Shown: in pieces, positions 6,167 to 12,929 of the stretch
How the letters are laid out: every line of letters begins with the position of its first letter
How positions within the stretch are numbered: position 1 is the first letter of the stretch
NCBI GenBank assembly: GCA_023453125.1
Contig: JAEXUB010000016.1
Location: 1 to 14,289, forward strand
From: Bacteroidota bacterium
Lineage (GTDB): Bacteria; Bacteroidota; Ignavibacteria; Ignavibacteriales; Melioribacteraceae
Direction: 5' to 3'
DNA length: 14,289 nucleotides
The notes under the pieces: generated by a model
Seen by the model: only the letters and a program-made list of their open reading frames with translations
Databases searched by the model: none
What the model was told of the DNA's origin: nothing
Translations under genes and position numbers: made by a program

Positions 6167-7612
6167 TTACCGGCTTATTTTTATTACCCAGGCGGGCCTG
6201 CCTGCTGTCTGCTTGACCGCTTTTTCCGTAAGTTTTATTATTACCCTGTTTCCATCTTCGGTTAATTTAACCTTTTCATTTGAGCCGAGGAGAGATGCCT
6301 TGCCTTTAAACTCAACGGCTTCTTTTGGGAGAGAAATTTCTTTCGGCAGTGATTCCTCTTTTTCATTGGCAAGGTAGATTGCGAAAAGCTCATTCCCCGA
6401 TTTATTTTTCGTGAAACAGATATTCCCTTCCCTGTAAGGCATTAATGGCCTTGAATTATATATTGCTTCTCCGTTTACATTCATCCATTCCCCGACACCT
6501 TTCAAGGATTCATAGGCGCCTGCATCCCAGGTCCCTTCGGGAGACGGCCCGATATTTAAGAGAAGGTTCCCTCCTTTGGAAACAATATCAATAAGAAGGT
6601 GAACTACCTTTGAAGAAGGCATATACTTTGCATTGAATGCATAGCTCCATCCACCGCCAAGAATCATACACGATTCCCAAGGATACGGAAGGAGTTTACC
6701 GGGCACCTGATTTTCGGGAGTTAAATAATTCTGGTGCGGCCCTTCAACAGCTCTGTCAACTACTATTAACCCCGGCTGTTTTTCTCTTGCCTTCTTTACA
6801 AGCCCGGCCATATTAATATCCTGGTTCTGAATTCTTGAAAATTTATATTCGTGGCTGTTTATATATTTCTTAATTTCATCGTCGGAATATTTTTTTACCC
6901 ATCCACCGTCCAGCCAAAGAATATCAACTCTTCCGTAACCGGTCATTAGTTCCATTATCTGATTATGTGTAAACTGAACATATTTATTCCATCTTTCGGG
7001 ATATTTTTTTATATCATAGTTGGCATTCCGGTCTGGTGTTGCAAAATTAGGCCACCAGTAATTCTCATTATGCCAGTCAGGTTTTGAGAAATAGGCTCCT
7101 ATCATAAATCCTTCATTCCTGAAAGAGTTAAAGATTTCTTTTGTTACATCTGCCTTTGGGTTGTTACTGAAAGCGCATCCGGGATCGGTAATTCTGTAAT
7201 TGGTTTCCTTGGTATCGAACATTGAGAATCCGTCATGGTGCTTGGTTGTGAATACAACATACTTCATTCCGGCATCTTTGGCAGCTTTCGCCCATTTATC
7301 AGGCTCAAATTTTACCGGATTAAATGTAGTTTTAAGCGCCTCATACTGCTTTTTATACTCTGTATAATCATCAATTTTCCGGCGGCACCAGTCCTCGTCC
7401 TCTGCACAGATTGACCAGGACTCAACAATTCCCCATTGGCTGTATGGCCCCCAGTGCATTAAGAGACCGAATTTAATATCCTGCCATTTTTCAAGTTGTT
7501 TAACTACAGCCGGGTCCGTTTCAGGATAATATTTCTGCAGGTATTCCTGTGCATTTACAAATGAAAAAACAGATAGAAACAGAATTAAAGAAAACACTAA
7601 TTTTGGTTTCAT
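6167..7612 (-). CDS. GH29 alpha-L-fucosidase, secreted
   Basis: This enzyme hydrolyses terminal alpha-L-fucose by a retaining mechanism. From the chosen ATG at 7612 it has 481 residues, with a signal peptide MKPKLVFSLILFLSVFSFVNAQ. The GH29 barrel shows KFGLLMHWGPYSQWG, YVVFTTKHHDGFSMFDTKET and VDILWLDGGW, whose Asp (residue 235) is the expected nucleophile. The region ending in TPENQVPG carries the best acid/base candidate, but I cannot fix it with certainty. GNLLLNIGPSPEGTWD is the usual family end-of-barrel motif, and a short C-terminal beta domain follows. An in-frame ATG eight codons earlier (7636) lacks a ribosome-binding site and would put polar residues before the signal peptide; GGGGGAG precedes the 7612 ATG. 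Its own terminator follows directly, so it is a single-gene unit next to the GH35-GH97 pair, with which it probably shares a glycan substrate. It is divergent from the CDF transporter. Confidence 0.92.
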   Translation of the reverse strand: MKPKLVFSLILFLSVFSFVNAQEYLQKYYPETDPAVVKQLEKWQDIKFGLLMHWGPYSQWGIVESWSICAEDEDWCRRKIDDYTEYKKQYEALKTTFNPVKFEPDKWAKAAKDAGMKYVVFTTKHHDGFSMFDTKETNYRITDPGCAFSNNPKADVTKEIFNSFRNEGFMIGAYFSKPDWHNENYWWPNFATPDRNANYDIKKYPERWNKYVQFTHNQIMELMTGYGRVDILWLDGGWVKKYSDDEIKKYINSHEYKFSRIQNQDINMAGLVKKAREKQPGLIVVDRAVEGPHQNYLTPENQVPGKLLPYPWESCMILGGGWSYAFNAKYMPSSKVVHLLIDIVSKGGNLLLNIGPSPEGTWDAGAYESLKGVGEWMNVNGEAIYNSRPLMPYREGNICFTKNKSGNELFAIYLANEKEESLPKEISLPKEAVEFKGKASLLGSNEKVKLTEDGNRVIIKLTEKAVKQTAGRPAWVIKISR

Positions 7613-7785
7613 TACTCCCCCGTTTTTCAAAGACATTTAATTTATTGTTTCAAATTACATTATTTAAACCATCTAAAAAAATGGATTCGGCCCCTTTGGC
7701 GCTTCATTTTTCCGAAAATTAAAAAACATTTAATATTTTTAAAGGGAGCGGAAAAATTGTAAATTTTGGAATACTAATTTAGAAA

Positions 7786-8664
7786 ATGGTAATGGAAATT
7801 AACGAAAAAGCTGTTGCCGAAAAAAAACGGATTGCCCTTACATCAGTTATCGCCGCCGTTTTTCTCACAGCTTTCAAACTGGTTGTTGGTATTCTTACAG
7901 GAAGTTTGGGTATTCTTTCTGAAGCACTCCATTCCGGGCTCGATCTTGTCGCAGCTTTCATAACTTTCCTTGCTGTCCGTTTTGCAGACCAGCCTGCCGA
8001 TGAAGAACATCACTACGGACATGGTAAAATTGAAAATTATTCAGCCTTGATTGAGACTCTGCTTTTGTTTATTACCTGTATCTGGATTATTTATGAGGCA
8101 GTTAAAAGACTTGTTACAGGGGAAATTGAAATTGAGGTTACATATTGGAGCTTTGCCGTTATTATTACTTCAATTATAGTCGATTTTTCCCGCTCAAGAG
8201 CTCTCTATAAAGTTGCACGGAAATATAACAGTCAGGCCCTTGAAGCCGATGCCCTCCATTTTTCAACAGATATTTGGAGTTCTACAGTTGTACTTATCGG
8301 CTTAGTTGGGGTATCATTCAATTTCCAATATGCCGATCCTATAGCCGCATTAATTGTTGCCGTAATCGTACTGGGAGTTTCTTACCGTCTCGGCAAACGT
8401 TCATTCGATGCTCTGATAGACCGGGCTCCAAAAGAGATTACAGAACAGATTAAATCTATTGTATCGGGTATTAAGGGAGTCAAAGATTTTCACGACCTTA
8501 AAGTTAGAGAATCGGGGCCCAATAAATTTGTTGACCTTAATATTCATGTAGATAATAATATGTCTGTTTCTGAAGCTCATAATATTTCGCACGAGGTTGA
8601 GAAGGCAATAAGGAACCGGATAGCCAATACTCACGTTACCATTCATATTGAACCGGATGAATAA
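7786..8664 (+). CDS. Cation diffusion facilitator (CDF) family metal transporter
   Basis: This 292-residue inner-membrane antiporter exports divalent metal (probably Zn, possibly Cd, Co or Fe) in exchange for protons. About six hydrophobic helices cover residues 15-200, and a cytoplasmic CDF C-terminal dimerisation domain covers 205-292 (VKDFHDLKVRESG, FVDLNIHVDNN, HVTIHIEPDE). The transport site reads HxxxD in helix 2 (H49, D53 in SEALHSGLD) and HxxxD in helix 5 (H158, D162 in ADALHFSTD), an HD-HD set usually linked to zinc-type CDFs; E. coli FieF has DxxxD in helix 2. ADEEHHYGHGKIE is the conserved His-rich loop after helix 2. No clear Shine-Dalgarno precedes the ATG, and a second in-frame ATG lies two codons on. 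The DinB gene follows after 30 bases. The 173-base gap to the left is shared with the divergent fucosidase; I see no further gene in it. Confidence 0.93.
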   Translation: MVMEINEKAVAEKKRIALTSVIAAVFLTAFKLVVGILTGSLGILSEALHSGLDLVAAFITFLAVRFADQPADEEHHYGHGKIENYSALIETLLLFITCIWIIYEAVKRLVTGEIEIEVTYWSFAVIITSIIVDFSRSRALYKVARKYNSQALEADALHFSTDIWSSTVVLIGLVGVSFNFQYADPIAALIVAVIVLGVSYRLGKRSFDALIDRAPKEITEQIKSIVSGIKGVKDFHDLKVRESGPNKFVDLNIHVDNNMSVSEAHNISHEVEKAIRNRIANTHVTIHIEPDE

Positions 8665-8694
8665 ATCTATAAATAATAAGAAAGAGAGGCTAAA

Positions 8695-9198
8695 ATGCTT
8701 TATTCAAAATTGAGCGACTTTATTTCGGACTGGAAAAATGACAGCGAATCTACACTGAAAGTATTTAAAAATCTTACTGACGCCTCATTTAACCAGGCCG
8801 TTACTCCGGGAGATAGGACAATTGGAATTATTGCCTGGCATATCACAAGTTCAATTCCTGAAATGATGAACAGAACCGGATTAAATCTGGGAGCTTTTGA
8901 AGAGTCGAAAAGCGAACCGGATGACGTTAAAGATTTAATTTCTTCTTATGAGAATTATTCAAATAAGCTTATTTCCGAAATTGAGTCTAAATGGTCTGAT
9001 GCCGATATGGAAAAAACGGTAAATATGTATGGCCAGGAATGGAAAAACGGAATGACGCTTCAAATTTTAATCAGTCACCAGATCCATCACCGGGGACAGC
9101 TGACAGTACTAATGCGTCAGGCAGGCTTAAAAGTGCCTGGAATAATGGGACCTTCAAAAGAGGAATGGGCGGCAATGGGAATGCCCCCTCAAAAATAA
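8695..9198 (+). CDS. DinB-family protein (four-helix metal-binding)
   Basis: This 167-residue soluble protein has the DinB/DfsB four-helix-bundle pattern. A first metal ligand is H49 in IIAWHITSS, and a second pair is H128 and H132 in ISHQIHHRGQL, the characteristic H-x3-H followed by RGQ. The C terminus (LKVPGIMGPSKEEW) also fits the family. DinB-like proteins bind Zn or Ni with three histidines; some are thiol transferases (bacillithiol or mycothiol S-transferase-like) and most are uncharacterised. The ATG is preceded by AGAGG at good spacing. It lies 30 bases after the CDF transporter and before a strong terminator, so the two are probably co-transcribed, which hints at metal or thiol stress but does not show it. 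Confidence 0.88.
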   Translation: MLYSKLSDFISDWKNDSESTLKVFKNLTDASFNQAVTPGDRTIGIIAWHITSSIPEMMNRTGLNLGAFEESKSEPDDVKDLISSYENYSNKLISEIESKWSDADMEKTVNMYGQEWKNGMTLQILISHQIHHRGQLTVLMRQAGLKVPGIMGPSKEEWAAMGMPPQK

Positions 9199-9230
9199 TT
9201 TTTTACCCCAATTTTGTTTTGTAATTTCAT

Positions 9231-9262
9231 AATACCTGCTTAGCTTTAGCAGGTATTTTTTT
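9231..9262 (+). terminator. Intrinsic terminator after the DinB gene
   Basis: A perfect 10-bp stem (AATACCTGCT at 9231-9240, AGCAGGTATT at 9248-9257) encloses a 7-base loop and is followed by a T-run to 9262. It ends the CDF-DinB unit and lies 27 bases before the next start codon, so the peptidase gene must have a promoter within or close to this element. Confidence 0.9.
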
Positions 9263-9289
9263 AATCGAAAATTAATCCGGGAATAAGAT

Positions 9290-10927
9290 ATGAAGAAAAA
9301 CTCATCGTTTATTACGCGAATTCCAATTCTATATTTCTTTTTATTTCTCCTCTTAACTGGGCTTAATTCCTTTGCCCAGGAACTTGATCCACTCGAAGTA
9401 AAACTTGAAAGCTGCACCAGTATTATGGTTGGCAAGAAGGCATCAACAGACGGATCTGTAATTACCACTCACGCCTGCGACGGCAATTACAGACAGTGGG
9501 TAAATATTGTTCCTGCCAGAATCAATAAACCGGAAGATATGCGCCCGGTCTATTGGGGAAATCTGCACACCGAAACTCCGCTTGATATGAAAGGAAAAGT
9601 TAAAAAAGGAGAAATTCCTGAAGTTGCTAAAACTTATGCTTTTATGAATGTTGCTTATCCCTGTATAAATGAAAAACAGCTTGCAATGGGAGAAACTACA
9701 ATCGGAGGAAGAGACACTCTAAGGAATAAAGATGGTCTCTTTTTAATTGAAGAACTTCAGGCCATTGCATTTGAAAGATGTACTACGGCTCGCGAAGCCA
9801 TTAAATTAATGGGTAAACTTGCAGAAGAATACGGATACGGAGACTATGGGGAGTGCCTTACAGTTGCCGACCCGAAAGAAGTATGGCATTTCGAAATCTA
9901 TGGTGCCGGACCCGATAAAATTGGCGCTGTATGGGCTGCAGTCAGAATTCCAGATGACCATGTGGGAGTATCTGCAAATATTCCGAGAATTAGTACACTG
10001 AACCTTAAAGATACCGACAATTATATGGCTTCGGAAAATGTGTTTGAATTGGCAGAAGATATGGGTTTCTGGGATCCGGATAAAGAAACTTTTAAATTCT
10101 GGAAAGCATACAGCGGTAAAAAACCCTTTTCTGTAAGAGAATTTTATATTCTGAGCACCATGGCTCCCTCATTAAACCTCACGATGGATATGGAAGAACT
10201 TCCTCTAACCGTCAAGCCGGATAAAAAAGTTTCTGTTCAGGATGTTATGCGCTATTACCGCGATACATATATTGGAACTGAATTCGACCCGATGAAAAAC
10301 CTGCTGGTGGAAAAACCGAAATCAAAAGAAGATAAGGATAAACCTGCAGAATTTATTACAAGCCCCGCCGCCAACCCCTGGATGAACAGAGACCTGATTG
10401 CTATGTTAAATGGAATAAAACCGGGGACTGTAGATGCCAAAAGATTAATTCCGGTTCCCCAGTGCGCATATTCAACTGTTATTCAGCTGCGCGATTGGAT
10501 GCCGAACGAAATTGGAGGAATTGTATGGTTTTCGTTCGATAATCCTGCACAAAGCCCTAGAATTCCTATTTTCTCGGGTACTTCTTCCCTTCCAAAAAGC
10601 TTTGAAATCTGCGGAAATCACAAATTCCGCCTCGATGCGGCTCCCTGGGCTTTTAGAAGAGCTAATAAACTCGCTCAGGTTAAATGGGGAGTTACAAGAA
10701 AATTTATTGACGGCGCCGTAAATCAGTACGAAATTAAGGCTTTTGAAGAACTTCCGAATCTCGAGAAGAAGGCATTGGAACTGCTTGCCAAAGATTCTTC
10801 TGAGGCAGGCCATAAAGAGGCAGTAAGGCTCGTTACGAACTATACAAATGAATTTGCTTATTCCACAATTTCCAAATGGATGGAATTAGGGGACTATTTC
10901 TGGGAATTATTCGCCAGAGGATTTTAA
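9290..10927 (+). CDS. Secreted C69-family dipeptidase (Ntn hydrolase)
   Basis: This 545-residue protein belongs to the C69 (formerly U34) dipeptidase family, whose N-terminal Cys, exposed by processing, is the nucleophile. A signal peptide covers residues 1-30 (ending NSFAQ). C42 in ESCTSIMVGKKASTDGS matches the family's CT(T/S)I nucleophile start. The mature enzyme should therefore begin at C42 after loss of a further 11-residue propeptide. Further family features are IGGRDTL, LLIEELQ-like helices, EYGYGDYGECLTVADPKEVW, WAAVRIPDDHVGVSANIPRI and the C-terminal IGGIVWFSFDNPAQSPRIP. After the nucleophile the sequence reads THACDG instead of the RNED(S) common in Lactobacillus PepD-type enzymes, so this is a divergent subgroup. 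It stands alone between two terminators, with a weak GGGAATAAG upstream of the ATG. Cleavage of small peptides in the periplasm is likely; the exact specificity is unknown. Confidence 0.88.
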   Translation: MKKNSSFITRIPILYFFLFLLLTGLNSFAQELDPLEVKLESCTSIMVGKKASTDGSVITTHACDGNYRQWVNIVPARINKPEDMRPVYWGNLHTETPLDMKGKVKKGEIPEVAKTYAFMNVAYPCINEKQLAMGETTIGGRDTLRNKDGLFLIEELQAIAFERCTTAREAIKLMGKLAEEYGYGDYGECLTVADPKEVWHFEIYGAGPDKIGAVWAAVRIPDDHVGVSANIPRISTLNLKDTDNYMASENVFELAEDMGFWDPDKETFKFWKAYSGKKPFSVREFYILSTMAPSLNLTMDMEELPLTVKPDKKVSVQDVMRYYRDTYIGTEFDPMKNLLVEKPKSKEDKDKPAEFITSPAANPWMNRDLIAMLNGIKPGTVDAKRLIPVPQCAYSTVIQLRDWMPNEIGGIVWFSFDNPAQSPRIPIFSGTSSLPKSFEICGNHKFRLDAAPWAFRRANKLAQVKWGVTRKFIDGAVNQYEIKAFEELPNLEKKALELLAKDSSEAGHKEAVRLVTNYTNEFAYSTISKWMELGDYFWELFARGF

Positions 10928-10931
10928 TTGG

Positions 10932-10961
10932 AAAAGAGGCTGTTTTTACAGCCTCTTTTTT
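10932..10961 (+). terminator. Intrinsic terminator after the C69 peptidase
   Basis: A perfect 12-bp stem (AAAAGAGGCTGT at 10932-10943, ACAGCCTCTTTT at 10948-10959) has a 4-base TTTT loop and a T-run to 10961. It begins 4 bases after the stop codon. Confidence 0.92.
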
Positions 10962-11062
10962 AGTGATTCTTTTTTCCCTTTTTACTCCCGTTTCGATATG
11001 TTATTTTTAATAATATTCTAACATTTTTTGTTAAAAACGTGTCGAAATTCCTTCAAATATTA

Positions 11063-11070
11063 TATTTTTG
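11063..11070 (+). promoter_or_regulatory. Possible promoter element of the cysteine synthase operon
   Basis: TATTTTTG fits the Bacteroidota TAnnTTTG -7 pattern, 37 bases before the ATG at 11108. No well-placed -33 TTG accompanies it. Upstream, TAACA-N5-TGTTA (11019-11033) is a small palindrome that could be a regulator site. The rest of the 10962-11107 gap is AT-rich and empty. Confidence 0.3.
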
Positions 11071-11107
11071 CACTAATTAATTCAATAATAGAAATCAAGG
11101 AGCCGGC

Positions 11108-12211
11108 ATGCTGACCAGCATTAATTCAAAGGAAATTATTCTGGATCGTTTTAAAAATATCAAATATCTAGTGGGAAATACTCCTCTTCTCAAGATCAGA
11201 TTCAAATTTGACGGCGAGGAAAGAACTATCTACGCCAAAAGCGAAAATCTTAATATGACCGGCAGCATTAAAGACAGAATGGCACTCCACATACTCCACG
11301 AAGCATATAAGAACGGCAAGATTAAACCGGGAGATATAATTGCCGAAGCTACAAGCGGAAATACAGGAATTGCTTTTTCTGCCATAGGCAGGGCTTTGGG
11401 GCATCAGGTGGTAATATTTATGCCGGACTGGATGAGCCGCGAAAGAGTTGAGCTTATTAAAAGTCTCGGAGCCAAGATTATGCCCGTCACTAGAGAAGAA
11501 GGAGGCTTTTTAGGAAGCATTAAAAAATCAGAAGAACTAGCACAGCAGAATCCAAATGTCTTTCTCCCTTGTCAGTTTGCCAACGAGGCGAATGTTGAAG
11601 CCCACGCAACAACAACCGGACCCGAAATATGGTGGCAGCTCCATTTCCAGGGAAAAATACCGGATGCATTTATTGCCGGGGTTGGTACCGGAGGCACAAT
11701 CATGGGAGTAGGCAAATTCCTGAAATCAAAGAACCCTGATATTAAAATTCATCCCCTTGAACCGGCTGAATCCCCTACCTTATCTACAGGATATAAGGTC
11801 GGCAACCATAGAATCCAGGGAATCTCGGATGAATTCATTCCTGCAATCTGTAAATTAAATGAAATTGACCCGGTCGTCTGCGTTCCCGACGGCGACTCCA
11901 TCCTGATGGCTCAGAAACTTGCCGCACAGCTAGGACTCGCAGTAGGCATCTCATCCGGAGCCAATTTCCTTGGCGCACTTCTTGTTCAGAATAAATTGGG
12001 AAAAGATGCCGTAATTGCGACTGTTTTTTCGGATGATAATAAAAAATATTTAAGCACAGACCTCCTTAGAGAAGAACCGGTTAAATTGGGCTACCTTACC
12101 CCTCACATTGAACTTATCGATTTCCAGGCTGTTAAAAGGGTCTGTTCCGTATGCTGCGATTTGGATGAGTGCAGCCAGAAAATTGAAGACTTTGATGCAA
12201 AATGTTGTTAA
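11108..12211 (+). CDS. PLP-dependent cysteine synthase family protein with Cys-rich C-terminal tail
   Basis: This 367-residue cytoplasmic fold-type II PLP enzyme is related to O-acetylserine sulfhydrylase and cystathionine beta-synthase. K55 in TGSIKDRMA is the Schiff-base lysine. ATSGNTGIAF (81-90) is the substrate loop, GVGTGGTIMG (191-200) is the phosphate-binding loop, and GISSGAN (280-286) carries the pyridine-contact serine. These support beta-replacement of an activated serine with sulfide to give cysteine; serine or phosphoserine instead of O-acetylserine cannot be excluded. The core normally ends near residue 320. Here a tail follows with six cysteines at 346, 349, 350, 355, 366 and 367 (C-x2-CC-x4-C-x10-CC), which is unusual and could bind metal or sulfur. 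AAGGAG lies five bases before the ATG. The barrel gene follows after 17 bases, so the two share a transcript. No serine acetyltransferase gene (cysE) is in the window. Confidence 0.9.
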   Translation: MLTSINSKEIILDRFKNIKYLVGNTPLLKIRFKFDGEERTIYAKSENLNMTGSIKDRMALHILHEAYKNGKIKPGDIIAEATSGNTGIAFSAIGRALGHQVVIFMPDWMSRERVELIKSLGAKIMPVTREEGGFLGSIKKSEELAQQNPNVFLPCQFANEANVEAHATTTGPEIWWQLHFQGKIPDAFIAGVGTGGTIMGVGKFLKSKNPDIKIHPLEPAESPTLSTGYKVGNHRIQGISDEFIPAICKLNEIDPVVCVPDGDSILMAQKLAAQLGLAVGISSGANFLGALLVQNKLGKDAVIATVFSDDNKKYLSTDLLREEPVKLGYLTPHIELIDFQAVKRVCSVCCDLDECSQKIEDFDAKCC

Positions 12212-12228
12212 CTAATACAGAGGAATAA

Positions 12229-12861
12229 ATGAAAAAAAGTATTTTAATTCTTTTACTGTTGATATCAATACCATTGATGGCGCAGATGAATTACGGCGTT
12301 AAAGCCGGATTGACTTCAAGCAACCAGACATGGGAATATACACCCAAATTTGCCAAATCAGGCGAAACTACTCCCCGTTCAACACTGAATCTCGGAATCT
12401 TTGCAGAATATTCAGACGATAAATATGTATCCGTTCTGGCTGAGATTAATTACCGCCAGAAAGGAGCTAATATCAAAATGGAATATACCGGAAGAGATAC
12501 CTCGGGCACAATCATTGTTCCTAAGGACCTGGAACATAAACTGGCTTATCTAAATGTGTCTCTGCTTGGAAGGGTCCGTTATCAGGTTGGCTTCTTTGCG
12601 CCTTATATTCTTGGCGGTGTTAAAACCGATTATCAGATAAGCAATAAACTCGATGATATAGACCTGGGGCATATTGCCGAAGATGCAACTAAACAGATTT
12701 GGGGAGCCGTTATTGGCGCCGGATTTGAAATTAAAGATATTCTGCCTCTGGTATTGCTTGCCGAAGTCAGATATGAATTCGACTTTAATAAACTTTATGT
12801 TGAAGATACATTTCAGTTCAAATCGGACACTATTGAATTCCGTATCGGGATAAAATTCTAA
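12229..12861 (+). CDS. Outer-membrane beta-barrel protein (PorT-like)
   Basis: This 210-residue protein has a signal peptide (MKKSILILLLLISIPLMAQ). The mature region opens with NYGVKAGLTSSNQTW, typical of the small Bacteroidota beta-barrel family. Alternating polar and hydrophobic strands follow (VLAEINYRQKGANIKMEY, KLAYLNVSLLGRVRY, APYILGGVKTDY, IWGAVIGAGFEI, LVLLAEVRYEF). The protein ends in a strand with terminal Phe (TIEFRIGIKF), the usual signal for outer-membrane assembly. About eight strands fit the length. The ATG has AGAGGA at good spacing, 17 bases after the cysteine synthase stop. No enzymatic motif is seen; a structural or small-pore role is possible. Co-transcription with a cysteine synthase has no obvious explanation. 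Confidence 0.85.
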   Translation: MKKSILILLLLISIPLMAQMNYGVKAGLTSSNQTWEYTPKFAKSGETTPRSTLNLGIFAEYSDDKYVSVLAEINYRQKGANIKMEYTGRDTSGTIIVPKDLEHKLAYLNVSLLGRVRYQVGFFAPYILGGVKTDYQISNKLDDIDLGHIAEDATKQIWGAVIGAGFEIKDILPLVLLAEVRYEFDFNKLYVEDTFQFKSDTIEFRIGIKF

Positions 12862-12862
12862 T

Positions 12863-12897
12863 AAAAATCCCGGTTCGTTAAGCGGACCGGGATTTTT
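12863..12897. terminator. Bidirectional intrinsic terminator
   Basis: A 15-bp stem with one G-T pair (AAAAATCCCGGTTCG at 12863-12877, CGGACCGGGATTTTT at 12883-12897) encloses a 5-base loop. It gives a T-tract on both strands, serving the barrel gene on the plus strand and the chemotaxis receptor gene on the minus strand. Confidence 0.92.
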
Positions 12898-12929
12898 TAT
12901 GCCCATTATTAAATCCTGCCTGCCATTTC

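Noticed and set aside
7613..7636. Upstream in-frame ATG for the fucosidase (eight extra codons)
   Set aside because: No ribosome-binding site precedes it, and it would put polar residues before a well-formed signal peptide. The ATG at 7612 has GGGGGAG upstream.
7637..7785. AAAATT-gta-AATTTT near-palindrome in the fucosidase/CDF intergenic region
   Set aside because: It is made only of A/T arms in AT-rich intergenic DNA and is too likely by chance to list as a site.
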